Source: Candidatus Gastranaerophilales bacterium | GTDB lineage: Bacteria; Cyanobacteriota; Vampirovibrionia; Gastranaerophilales; Gastranaerophilaceae | Length of the DNA stretch: 43,616 nucleotides | Direction of reading: 5' to 3' | NCBI GenBank assembly: GCA_944323675.1 | Contig: CALUTK010000011.1 | Coordinates: 1-43,616, forward strand | Shown: one piece after another, positions 9,812 through 17,603 of the stretch | Numbering within the stretch: position 1 is the stretch's first letter | Layout: each line of letters starts with the position of its first letter | Notes under the pieces: model-generated | Seen by the model: only the letters and a program-made list of their open reading frames with translations | Databases searched by the model: none | What the model was told of the DNA's origin: nothing | Translations under genes and position numbers: made by a program

Positions 9812-11677
9812 TTATTTTAATGCCCTGAGTGCATTTATTACAGCGATAAGAGTCACACCGACATCTGCAAACACAGCCCCCCACATTGTAACGAACCCGA
9901 ATGCACCTAGTATCAGGAACAATATTTTTACCCCTATTGCAAATATGATATTCTGTTTGACGATTTCCATAGTTTTTTGAGCAATAGAAATTGCTTTTAG
10001 TATTTTAGAAGGCTTATCATCCATAATAACGACATCAGCGGCCTCAATAGCAGCATCAGACCCGAGCACGCCCATTGCAACCCCGATATCCGCACGCGTC
10101 AAAACAGGGGCATCATTTATTCCGTCGCCCACAAATATTACACTTTTGTTCTTCTCTTTCGTTTTTATAAGTTCTTCGATTTTTTGAACTTTATCCGCAG
10201 GAAGAAGTTCCGAATAAACCTCATCAGGATCAAGCATCAGAGCAGTATAATTAGCGGCAGCAGAGGAATCTCCGGTCAAAATTTCCGTCATAATTCCAAG
10301 CTCCTTTAAACCTCTTACTGCTTCTGAGGCATCTTCTTTTATTTCATCGGAGATTACAATGTAGCCGAGGCATTTTTTATTTTTAGCAGTATAAATAACC
10401 GTTCCGGATTCATGAACAGGTTCAAATTTAACTTCTGATTTCTGCATCAACTTTTCATTACCCGCAAGAACAATATATCCGTCAACAAGTGCTTTTACGC
10501 CCATGCCGGCAATTTCTTCCACATTTGTAACTTCATCAGAATCAATGTCTTTACCATATGCCTTTTTTATTGACAGTGCAATCGGATGGTTGGAATAATT
10601 TTCCACCTTTGCGGTAAGTTCCAGAAGTTCTTCCGGCGTTATGTCTTCTTCCGCAACAATCTCTGTTACTGCAAAAGTTCCGTGTGTAAGGGTTCCGGTC
10701 TTATCAAAAACAACAGCCTGAGGTTTTGAAAGTGCTTCTAAATAACAGCTGCCTTTGATTAAAATACCGTGTTTTGATGCCCCGCCGATTCCCGCAAAAA
10801 AGCTCAACGGAACAGATATTACAAGCGCGCAAGGACACGATATTACAAGAAAAGTCAACGCACGGGAAAACCATACACCGAACTGTCCGTCAACAAATAT
10901 AGGAGGAATCAAAGCAAGAATTAGAGCACCTGCAACAACAACAGGTGTATATATTCCGGCAAATTTCGTAATAAAATTTTCAGCCTTAGCTTTTTTGGAG
11001 TCTGCCTCTTCCACAAGCTTCAAAATCTTTGCAACAGTCGATTCACCAAATTTTTTGCTTACTTTTATTTTTATAACACCGTTAGTATTAATACAGCCGC
11101 TTACGGCAGTATCACCAGGTTTTAACTGCCGCGGAACAGGTTCTCCCGTCAGGGCGGAAGTATCAACAACAGCCTGCCCCTCTACAATCACGCCGTCAAG
11201 CGGGATTTTTTCACCGGCACTCACTATAATAATATCATCTATATTTATTTCTTCCGGAGATTTTTTTTCAATTTTTCCGTTTATTTCAACATTCGCATAA
11301 TCCGGCCTTATATCCATTAATTCCGTAATAGATTTACGCGATTTTGCAACTGCTTTATGCTGGAAATACTCTCCTATCTGGTAAAGCACCATAACCATAA
11401 CAGCTTCCGGATACTCACCTATTGCGATAGCCCCGATAGTCGCAAGACTCATTAAAAAATTTTCATCAAATACAGCCCCGCGCAATATATTTTTCCACGC
11501 GAGCAAAAGCACATCCCCGCCGGCAATCAAATATGCTGCAAAAAACACAAGAAATTCCCCAAAACCGGTCAACTTGAAATATATTGCCGTAATAAGCAAT
11601 AATATCGCTATAAATACCCTTAATAACGCCGGCATTTTTGTACCGTGGTTGTGATGATGTTCGTGACAATCGCACAT
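9812..11677 (-). CDS. heavy-metal-translocating P1B-type ATPase (Zn/Cd/Co-like)
   Basis: 621 residues. It has the TGEP actuator loop (about 177-180), the metal-site CPC in the transmembrane core (281-283), the phosphorylation site DKTGTLT (325-331), the HP locus (SNHPIA) and the hinge GDGINDAP. CPC plus the HP locus identify a P1B metal pump; the SmtB-like neighbour favours zinc, cadmium or cobalt. The usual N-terminal HMA domain is absent, replaced by a 12-residue Cys/His cluster (CDCHEHHHNHG) that could bind metal. The start has an AAAGG box. Expected to export excess metal from the cytoplasm under control of the divergent repressor. Confidence 0.93.
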   Translation of the reverse strand: MCDCHEHHHNHGTKMPALLRVFIAILLLITAIYFKLTGFGEFLVFFAAYLIAGGDVLLLAWKNILRGAVFDENFLMSLATIGAIAIGEYPEAVMVMVLYQIGEYFQHKAVAKSRKSITELMDIRPDYANVEINGKIEKKSPEEINIDDIIIVSAGEKIPLDGVIVEGQAVVDTSALTGEPVPRQLKPGDTAVSGCINTNGVIKIKVSKKFGESTVAKILKLVEEADSKKAKAENFITKFAGIYTPVVVAGALILALIPPIFVDGQFGVWFSRALTFLVISCPCALVISVPLSFFAGIGGASKHGILIKGSCYLEALSKPQAVVFDKTGTLTHGTFAVTEIVAEEDITPEELLELTAKVENYSNHPIALSIKKAYGKDIDSDEVTNVEEIAGMGVKALVDGYIVLAGNEKLMQKSEVKFEPVHESGTVIYTAKNKKCLGYIVISDEIKEDASEAVRGLKELGIMTEILTGDSSAAANYTALMLDPDEVYSELLPADKVQKIEELIKTKEKNKSVIFVGDGINDAPVLTRADIGVAMGVLGSDAAIEAADVVIMDDKPSKILKAISIAQKTMEIVKQNIIFAIGVKILFLILGAFGFVTMWGAVFADVGVTLIAVINALRALK

Positions 11678-11712
11678 AAATTTAGCCTTTCTAAATAATA
11701 AATTATATCATT

Positions 11713-11742
11713 ATTATAATTGAACAACTGTTCAATTGTCAA
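11713..11742 (-). promoter_or_regulatory. P-type ATPase promoter with ArsR/SmtB operator
   Basis: Minus-strand TTGACA (11742-11737), 18-bp spacer, TATAAT (11718-11713). The spacer contains TGAACA-AC-TGTTCA (11721-11734), matching the box in the divergent arsR promoter. A repressor bound there would block RNA polymerase. Confidence 0.7.
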
Positions 11743-11780
11743 CCATTTGATTTTCTTTTTTTACAAAAATAAACATACAG

Positions 11781-11808
11781 TTGAACAATTGTTCATATGT
11801 GGTATAAT
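11781..11808 (+). promoter_or_regulatory. arsR promoter with autoregulatory operator
   Basis: TTGAAC (11781-11786), 16-bp spacer, TATAAT (11803-11808). The perfect palindrome TGAACAATTGTTCA (11782-11795) overlaps the -35 and spacer. The predicted transcription start falls on or next to the ATG at 11815. Confidence 0.7.
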
Positions 11809-11814
11809 AAATAT

Positions 11815-12165
11815 ATGGAATTTAATACAGACAACAAAATGAAAACCGACAAACACCAGTATATCACTACTAAATGCCAATTGCCTGACATTAATATATT
11901 ATATGAACTTTCTGATTTTTTCAAAATTATGGGGGACAGCACAAGGCTGCAGCTTTTGTGGGCTTTAGAGGAATCTGAATTGTGCGTCGGAGAACTTGCG
12001 GAACTTCTTAATATGACAAAATCCGCAGTATCTCACCAATTAAAAGTTTTAAAAACAGCAAAACTTGTACGCAGCCGTAAAGACGGCAAAAATGTATACT
12101 ACTCGCTTAATGATCACCACGTAAAATTAATTCTTGAAAAAGCACTTGAACATATTTGCGAATAG
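11815..12165 (+). CDS. ArsR/SmtB-family metal-responsive repressor
   Basis: A winged helix-turn-helix protein of 116 residues from the ATG at 11815. An upstream in-frame ATG at 11797 lies before the -10 box and cannot be transcribed from this promoter; 11839 is another possible start. The recognition helix is in LLNMTKSAVSHQLKVLK. The C-terminal helix DHHVKLILEKALEHICE places Asp, His, His and Glu at the spacing of the SmtB alpha-5 zinc site (D-x-H-x10-H-x2-E). Metal binding should release the two operators and derepress the ATPase. No Shine-Dalgarno is visible, and the transcript is probably leaderless. It converges with the SulP gene one base beyond its stop. Confidence 0.9.
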   Translation: MEFNTDNKMKTDKHQYITTKCQLPDINILYELSDFFKIMGDSTRLQLLWALEESELCVGELAELLNMTKSAVSHQLKVLKTAKLVRSRKDGKNVYYSLNDHHVKLILEKALEHICE

Positions 12166-12166
12166 C

Positions 12167-13771
12167 TTATCCCTGAGCAAGTTTCAACGCATTTTCTCTC
12201 GCTTTTGCTTCATCAAATGTTATGGATTCACTCCGGATAAGTTTTCTGACTCCGAGTTTCAATACGGATGCTGCAAGTTCTCTGTTATTAAATATTATAA
12301 CAGGCTTAATTTTACGGCTTTGTAAAGTCAGGAGAAGATCCTCAAGCGCAAACACAGCCGAAATATCCATTGTTTTAATATTCTGGCAATCTATAATAAC
12401 ACATTTTGTCTCAAGAACTTCATCAATATTACTCATAAGCCTTGACGCAGACCCGAAGAAGAAAACCCCGTTAATATGTATTGTCATGATTTTATTCTGA
12501 ACATCCTCGTCAAACGTGCTTTCTTTCATATTAACTTCAAACTGTTTTGCAATATTCACCGCAAAAAGAATTGAAGATAATACAACCCCTATTCCGACTG
12601 CAAGAATTAAATCATCAAATACGGTAATCAAAAATACAAGACACATAACAATCAAATCGTGTTTTGGCGCAGCTTTTATAACCTTTATAAATTTATAATC
12701 AATTATACTGACTCCGACTTTTATAAGAATTGCAGCAAGAACGGTGAGTGGAATTTTAGAGGCAGCAGGCGCAAGGAAAAGTACAACCCCAATAAGAAAA
12801 AGGGAATGAATGACACCTGAAAGTCTTGTGGTTCCGCCTGATTTAATATTCACAACCGTACGCATGGTGGCACCTGCACTTGCAACCCCTCCGAACAATC
12901 CCGCAAAAAGATTGCCTAACCCTTGTCCGATTAATTCTTTATTCGGATTATGTTTGGTTTTGGTAAGAGAATCCGCTACAAGTGATGTCAAAAGAGAATC
13001 AATAGACCCCAGAACCGCAAGCGTCAGAGCAAGCGTCACAATAGTTTCAGCGTCTTTCAGGCTGAATACCGGCGCAATAAATTCAGGAAATGATGTCGGG
13101 ATTTCTCCGATTGTTTTCACATCCAGATTAAAAATAACAGCCGCTCCCGTGGCAAGAATTAAGGCTATCAAAGGAGCCGGAACAGTTTTCGTAATCTTAG
13201 AAGGAGTTAAAAATACTATCAACAAAGTAAAAAGACCTAAAAGCGCCGCTGATGTATTAACATCTCCTGTGGATTTCAGCATATGGATAAACCCCTGAAC
13301 TGGAGTCCCGTTAAAGTCAATTCCGAGTAGAGGATTTAACTGCAGCAGAATAATAATTGCCCCGATACCGCTCATAAACCCTGAAATCACAGGATACGGA
13401 ATAAAATTCACAAACTTGCCGACTTTTGCTAATCCGAAAAGTATCTGAAAAATTCCGGCAAGAAAAATAGCACTGAAAACGATATGGAGGTTATCCCCGT
13501 GAAGAGCCGCAATAGATGCGACAACAACAGCCATCGGGCCTGTCGGCCCCGTAATCTGGGTCGGAGTTCCGCCGAATACAGAGGCAAAAAATCCGACGAT
13601 TATTGCGCCATAGATACCGGCCGTAGCGCCTAATCCGCTTGCAACACCAAGTGCAATCGCAAGAGGCAGCGCTATTATACCGGCGGTAATTCCGCCTAAA
13701 ATATCCCCTTTAAGGTTTGCCGCAAATGCTTTCATAAGTTCTTTTATACCAGAACAGAAAATTTTTGGCAA
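12167..13771 (-). CDS. SulP-family anion transporter with STAS domain
   Basis: 534 residues. The N-terminal two thirds are membrane-spanning with the SulP landmarks QITGPTGPMAVVVA and a Ser/Gly-rich SGFMSGIGA segment. The C-terminal STAS domain (about 420-525) contains IIDCQNIKTMDISAVFALE. Members carry sulfate, bicarbonate or dicarboxylates; the sequence alone does not decide. The start is a TTG at 13771, with AGGGG from the end of the DUF4186 gene as ribosome site; the first internal ATG (12 codons later) lacks a good one. Only 2 nt separate it from the DUF4186 stop, so the two are coupled. Confidence 0.88.
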   Translation of the reverse strand: MPKIFCSGIKELMKAFAANLKGDILGGITAGIIALPLAIALGVASGLGATAGIYGAIIVGFFASVFGGTPTQITGPTGPMAVVVASIAALHGDNLHIVFSAIFLAGIFQILFGLAKVGKFVNFIPYPVISGFMSGIGAIIILLQLNPLLGIDFNGTPVQGFIHMLKSTGDVNTSAALLGLFTLLIVFLTPSKITKTVPAPLIALILATGAAVIFNLDVKTIGEIPTSFPEFIAPVFSLKDAETIVTLALTLAVLGSIDSLLTSLVADSLTKTKHNPNKELIGQGLGNLFAGLFGGVASAGATMRTVVNIKSGGTTRLSGVIHSLFLIGVVLFLAPAASKIPLTVLAAILIKVGVSIIDYKFIKVIKAAPKHDLIVMCLVFLITVFDDLILAVGIGVVLSSILFAVNIAKQFEVNMKESTFDEDVQNKIMTIHINGVFFFGSASRLMSNIDEVLETKCVIIDCQNIKTMDISAVFALEDLLLTLQSRKIKPVIIFNNRELAASVLKLGVRKLIRSESITFDEAKARENALKLAQG

Positions 13772-13773
13772 TA

Positions 13774-14127
13774 CTACCCCTGTTTAGATAACTGCCGGTT
13801 TATCCATTCCATAATTATATCAACCAGATAATTTTGCTCGGCGGCTGTAAGTTCTCTCCCTTTCGAAAACCCGTGCCACTTGCTTATACACCCGCGGCAG
13901 CAGCAGGCAGTTGCATGCTGGGCTGTAAAAACCGGATGGTTTCGCATAGGGGTCTGCTTCCCGTCATTTTTTATAAAAGCCGGCGCTATCCTCTTAGCAA
14001 TAAAATCCTCCGCGTGGCGCCTTATGGTATCAAGCCCCTTGGCGTCAATATATTCCCTGTCTTTTTTAGAAAGTTTAAATTTGCTCCTGAATTCGGATTT
14101 TGCAAGTCTTTCAAAAATATCTTCCAT
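13774..14127 (-). CDS. DUF4186 family protein
   Basis: 117 residues, the full length of this uncharacterised family. Characteristic stretches are GLDTIRRHAEDFIAKRIAP, NDGKQTPMRNHPVF and a CCCRGC...WHG cluster that could hold metal. GGAG lies 9 nt before the ATG. It is soluble, without signal peptide or membrane segment. It is first in a two-gene unit with the SulP transporter, but no function is known for the family. Confidence 0.85.
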   Translation of the reverse strand: MEDIFERLAKSEFRSKFKLSKKDREYIDAKGLDTIRRHAEDFIAKRIAPAFIKNDGKQTPMRNHPVFTAQHATACCCRGCISKWHGFSKGRELTAAEQNYLVDIIMEWINRQLSKQG

Positions 14128-14264
14128 AATAAATTACTCCGACCGCTTTTATATTATAAAATTATTGCCATAAGTAAAATTTCTCCGCCATCAATATTTT
14201 ATATCTAAAAATATATTTTTGTAGTAATATATTTCTATTAAAAAATAAGAAACAGGGGGAAAGT

Positions 14265-14936
14265 ATGTTAGAAAAGATTAAAAATTTTACATCCGCGCAT
14301 CTGGATTTTAAAATTTATCCCGTAACGTGGATTGCAATAATTAACGCATTACTCATAGCACCTTGCATTTTATATCTGCCGCAAAAATACGGGTATGAAA
14401 ACGGGTTACTGGAAAATATCCAGCTTGTTGCACTCCTTGCGGGTTTTATACTTTGCCTTGTATACCCGAAATTCAACAAGCCCGATGAAACAGAAGACGT
14501 GGAAAAACAGCATACCTCTATGGTAAAATTTTTCCGTTTTGCAGCGCTCGTTATCATAATTTTATTTTTACGAGAAATTAATTGCGGACGCACAATTTTC
14601 TTCCCGGTTCCTGGTGAAGTAAATACTTTCTACGGCTGGAAAGACATTAAATACGGCTGGCTTGCTCACCCTCTGTACGGGCTTTATATGGCATACGTTG
14701 CTTTCTATTTCTTCTTTAATAAATTGTTCGTTACACTCTGGAACATCGTGAAAAACATTAAATTCCCTGTATGGAACGTGCTTTTAATGATTGTCGGTAT
14801 GATTGGCGGAACTTTAGGCGAAGAAGTTTATCACAATATGGTTATGGAAGAAATAACTGAACTTCTGTTCTACGTATCACTTTCAGGTATTATCTACCTT
14901 TACGCATACAACAAAAACTTTCAATTAAAAAAATAA
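14265..14936 (+). CDS. polytopic membrane protein of unknown function
   Basis: 223 residues with about six hydrophobic segments (roughly 17-36, 51-68, 88-106, 132-150, 168-184, 196-213). Conserved-looking polar islands sit at membrane edges: LREINCGRTIFFP after the third segment and GEEVYHNMVMEEITE between the last two. An acidic/His-rich loop of that kind could be catalytic or metal-binding, but I do not recognise the family. AGGGGG precedes the ATG by 6 nt. It is transcribed divergently from DUF4186 and 45 nt upstream of the secreted protein at 14982. Confidence 0.75.
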   Translation: MLEKIKNFTSAHLDFKIYPVTWIAIINALLIAPCILYLPQKYGYENGLLENIQLVALLAGFILCLVYPKFNKPDETEDVEKQHTSMVKFFRFAALVIIILFLREINCGRTIFFPVPGEVNTFYGWKDIKYGWLAHPLYGLYMAYVAFYFFFNKLFVTLWNIVKNIKFPVWNVLLMIVGMIGGTLGEEVYHNMVMEEITELLFYVSLSGIIYLYAYNKNFQLKK

Positions 14937-14981
14937 CCTTATGGCGGCACACCACCTGCCGTAAAAGAAAAAGGAGAATAT

Positions 14982-15632
14982 ATGAAAAATTTTATAATTT
15001 TACTTGCACTGTTAATGGTCTCAAATAGTGCCTTTGCATATGAATATTCAACAACCGTACTGAATTCAGTAAACGTTAACCAGCGGGTTAACTATAACCC
15101 GGCAACCTCAAAATGGAAACGCAACGTTAATCCTGAAAATATAAACTTCATAAAAAAAATGACAATAGGAAGCGGAAGTTATTCTGAATACGTGTCAGAC
15201 AGCCATTACTATGATACAAATACGACTTACGAATTCCTTGACAACGGAAAACTAATCGGACACAACATGCATCTTTTAAAATTCTCTGAACTCGGATTTG
15301 AAGATAATAAAATTACCCATAAAACACTCAGCGAAGAAGAATTAAAAATTTTGTTTCCTGATGTAAAAATAGTTTATATTTCAAAATTTAAAAATAACAA
15401 AATTATTCTGAAAAAACCGTGGAGAAAATCCAGAACATATCTTCTTGTGAACGATACAAACAGAGATTTTTACAAATACTATTTTGAAAATTACAGCGGC
15501 CAGCCTGAACTGATAAAAGGTTTATTCACTGCTGATAAGCCGCAGACTTTAATCTATTCACACTTTGGAAGCAGAGATGACCTATTCCCTATTTTAAAAA
15601 TAAAAGTTAAAAACAGTATGTTCGCAAAATAA
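14982..15632 (+). CDS. secreted protein of unknown function
   Basis: 216 residues with a clear signal peptide (MKNFIILLALLMVSNSAFA) and a strong AAAAGGAG ribosome site. The mature part is rich in Lys, Asn and Tyr, without cysteines or repeats. Periplasmic or outer-membrane-associated location is likely. The short gap to the upstream membrane protein suggests co-transcription. Not matched to any family from memory. Confidence 0.75.
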   Translation: MKNFIILLALLMVSNSAFAYEYSTTVLNSVNVNQRVNYNPATSKWKRNVNPENINFIKKMTIGSGSYSEYVSDSHYYDTNTTYEFLDNGKLIGHNMHLLKFSELGFEDNKITHKTLSEEELKILFPDVKIVYISKFKNNKIILKKPWRKSRTYLLVNDTNRDFYKYYFENYSGQPELIKGLFTADKPQTLIYSHFGSRDDLFPILKIKVKNSMFAK

Positions 15633-15664
15633 TTCAGCCCAAAGCTGCCTGCCGCAGTCTAAAG

Positions 15665-16366
15665 TTAGTAGGAGATTTTTGCACCTTTTGCTTGGTTTTG
15701 CAAAATTGTTTTAAGCTCTTCCAATTCTTCTTTATTCATTTTGCCGACAGAAATTTTGTGTCCCATGTTATCAATAACAATGTTTCCTTTTGCATCCATA
15801 TCGTAATCGTATCTTATCGGATTCAATTCCTTTTCTGTATCGTCAAATGAAACTTCTTTGAGGCTGCCGTCATAATTCAGCGAAAAAGACATTAACGGAC
15901 TTTTATAAGAATGATAGCCGGTTTCCGGATCCCTATATTCATGATAAACATGATATAAATTTAAAAACCCCGGATATGTTTGTTCTGTAAACACGGTTCT
16001 GTCATTAAGTATCGTATCTTTTAATTTTTGAATACTAATCTCTGCAGTAGTGCGCGGCTTTTGAGGAGTTTGATTTTGTGCAGAATCAAGAGCTTTCACC
16101 GCTGAAACTTCCGGCATATAAATCTTATCCGAAATTTTCAGCCCGTTCATTTCTTCAACAGTTTCAAGATTATTCAGCTTTGCTATTAACAGCATATAAT
16201 TACTTATTTCCTGATTTGTTGCATCTTTTTTGTTCAAAGCTTTTTTTGCAAGATTCCACAAATTATCGCCTCTCTGCATTGTGTGAACTTCGCCTCGATT
16301 AACTTCGGGCAGGCGGCTCATAACGTAATTAATATATGCCTGTTCCCCAGAAACTTTTTCAACCAT
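15665..16366 (-). CDS. LysM-domain protein
   Basis: 233 residues. The LysM domain is at about residues 22-71 (MQRGDNLWNLAKKAL...GLKISDKIYMP), a fold that binds peptidoglycan or related glycans. No signal peptide is visible at this start, which has AAGGGG upstream. The C-terminal half (about 90-233) has a Tyr-rich segment (YHVYHEYRDPETGYHSY) and an acidic, Lys-rich end. Role unknown; export would need a route other than a standard signal peptide. Confidence 0.8.
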   Translation of the reverse strand: MVEKVSGEQAYINYVMSRLPEVNRGEVHTMQRGDNLWNLAKKALNKKDATNQEISNYMLLIAKLNNLETVEEMNGLKISDKIYMPEVSAVKALDSAQNQTPQKPRTTAEISIQKLKDTILNDRTVFTEQTYPGFLNLYHVYHEYRDPETGYHSYKSPLMSFSLNYDGSLKEVSFDDTEKELNPIRYDYDMDAKGNIVIDNMGHKISVGKMNKEELEELKTILQNQAKGAKISY

Positions 16367-16422
16367 TTTTTCCCCTTAAAAATTTCCCCTGTATTAATAT
16401 AAAAACATTTTGCTTAAAATAA

Positions 16423-16450
16423 TTGCCTGATTAATTATAAAAAGTATAAT
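16423..16450 (+). promoter_or_regulatory. promoter of leaderless secreted-protein gene
   Basis: TTGCCT (16423-16428), 16-bp spacer, TATAAT (16445-16450). Only six bases separate the -10 from the ATG at 16457, leaving no room for a Shine-Dalgarno. Confidence 0.6.
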
Positions 16451-16456
16451 AAGAGT

Positions 16457-16900
16457 ATGCAAAAGATTATTCTATGCAGTATTCTAATATTAAGTGCCCA
16501 GGTCTGTCTTGCAGCCCCGCAGGAAAACGGATTCAGCGGGAAATTCGTAAAAAAATTCAAAAACTGTGAAGTGTATTCAGAACCTTTTACCTTCAATATG
16601 TACGGAACAGTTTTTCACGATTTCAAACAAATCGAGGGCTGGAACGGAAATTACTGCGGTTATAAACAGATTACAGGCACCGCTAACGGACAGCTTGTCG
16701 TAACGTGTAATTTTTCAAGGGAACAGGTAAAAACTCTTTATAACGCACTCCTTCTTAAACCGGAAAAATACGGCAAGGATAACCCGACGGAAAGAATCTG
16801 GCGGCAGCACATGCATAACCCTGATATATGTAAATTTGTCCGCTCGGAATATTACTCAAAAGGGTTTCAGGTTGATGAGAAGTATCTGCCTAATTTTTAG
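16457..16900 (+). CDS. small secreted protein of unknown function
   Basis: 147 residues with signal peptide MQKIILCSILILSAQVCLAA. The mature part has four cysteines (near NCEVY, YCGYK, VTCNF and DICKF), compatible with two disulfides in an oxidising periplasm. Composition is aromatic-rich, with no repeats. It is divergent from the LysM gene. Translation probably starts at the very 5' end of the transcript. Family not recognised. Confidence 0.75.
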   Translation: MQKIILCSILILSAQVCLAAPQENGFSGKFVKKFKNCEVYSEPFTFNMYGTVFHDFKQIEGWNGNYCGYKQITGTANGQLVVTCNFSREQVKTLYNALLLKPEKYGKDNPTERIWRQHMHNPDICKFVRSEYYSKGFQVDEKYLPNF

Positions 16901-16989
16901 TCATTCCGAACTCGTTCCCGGTTAGCACTGCCGCAGCATTCCACGACTTTGCGATTTCGCATAACTTGAACAAATTGATTAATTTGAGA

Positions 16990-17008
16990 TCCTGAAACAA
17001 GTTCAGGA
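16990..17008. repeat. hairpin repeat TCCTGAA-ACAAG-TTCAGGA
   Basis: A 7-bp perfect stem followed by TGACAG, of the dispersed kind whose minus-strand translation reads VILNLFQDL in many bacteria. One copy in this window. Confidence 0.6.
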
Positions 17009-17070
17009 TGACAGATACTACACTTCTATCAGTTTTTCTACGGAATGACGTGTTTTTACAGAAACGTTTA

Positions 17071-17118
17071 CCCCTCACCCGGCACTACGTGCCACCCTCT
17101 CCCTCAAGGGGAGAGGGG
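17071..17118. repeat. dispersed repeat, copy 1 of an exact 41-bp pair
   Basis: 17071-17111 is identical over 41 bp to the reverse complement of 43236-43276. It contains the inner palindrome GGCACTACGTGCC and a CCCTCTCCC...GGGGAGAGGG stem. Confidence 0.8.
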
Positions 17119-17160
17119 ATTTTACATATGTCAATTCAATAGCAGAATTAGAGAGAACGG

Positions 17161-17227
17161 ATTGGATTTGTTTTCGAAACGATAGCGGGAGCAGCGCGGG
17201 AGCGTGTTGAGAAAATAAATCCAATCA
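17161..17227. repeat. long inverted repeat with internal direct repeat
   Basis: Arms 17161-17176 and 17212-17227 (GATTGGATTT.TTTTC) pair over 16 bp with one mismatch. The 35-bp loop holds GCGGGAGC twice (17186-17193 and 17197-17204). The layout resembles a small non-autonomous element or a structured RNA; nothing here decides between them. Confidence 0.5.
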
Positions 17228-17248
17228 CAGTTATTCTTTGACTAAATC

Positions 17249-17287
17249 CTCCGGTGCATTAGCGCTGCCTCCTTTATATAAGGAGGT
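17249..17287. repeat. CCTCCGG-type hairpin repeat
   Basis: CCTCCGGTGC, an AGCGCT element, then CCTCCTT-TATAT-AAGGAGG. The same order of modules occurs at 43289-43328. Confidence 0.55.
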
Positions 17288-17393
17288 TATGCCCTCTCTG
17301 TAAAGTTTTGTAAAGTCTTTTCAGTTTTCCCCTAAAGTTTCAATGAAATATTCCGTATAGAAAAATGAGAAGGTAATATGGAGTATTAAAGTT

Positions 17394-17567
17394 ATGTACG
17401 ATTATGAAGAATTAAAACAGTCTATAGACAGCAAAAGAGAAGAAGAATTTAAAGCTTTAAAAGCAGAAATTAACGGGCTGGAAAGCTTTTTTGAAAAGTG
17501 TTTTAAAGTATTTTTTGAAAGTTCCGCCGCTAAATCCGAGCGGGATTTCAACGTAACCTCGCTATAA
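17394..17567 (+). CDS. small acidic/helical ORF, 57 residues
   Basis: Starts MYDYEELKQSIDSKREEEF and ends DFNVTSL. It is rich in Glu/Lys and Phe, predicted mostly helical, possibly coiled, with one Cys. A GGAG lies about 10 nt upstream. A good intrinsic terminator follows 7 nt after its stop, which supports expression. No family recognised; it could also be a chance frame within a small RNA. Confidence 0.5.
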   Translation: MYDYEELKQSIDSKREEEFKALKAEINGLESFFEKCFKVFFESSAAKSERDFNVTSL

Positions 17568-17574
17568 TTGTTAT

Positions 17575-17603
17575 AAAGACGGGTTTTTGACCCGTCTTTT
17601 TTT
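17575..17603 (+). terminator. intrinsic terminator
   Basis: Stem AAAGACGGGT (17575-17584), loop TTTTG, ACCCGTCTTT (17590-17599), then further T residues. It ends the 57-residue ORF on the plus strand; on the minus strand it lies directly after the zinc-ribbon/TonB gene but with a poorer T-tract. Confidence 0.85.

Larger units (their letters stand above)
16901..17393. other. repeat-filled intergenic region
   Basis: No gene supported. It carries four separate repeat modules (listed individually), all GC-rich hairpins set in AT-rich spacer. The frame at 16890-17078 on the minus strand is repeat translation (SVILNLFQDL). Confidence 0.7.

Noticed and set aside
11797-11814. Upstream ATG for the ArsR repressor
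   Set aside because: It lies upstream of and overlaps the -10 region, so it would not be in the transcript from the visible promoter.
16890-17078. 62-residue minus-strand frame containing SVILNLFQDL
   Set aside because: This peptide is the typical translation of an intergenic repeat; the frame also overlaps the end of the secreted-protein gene.
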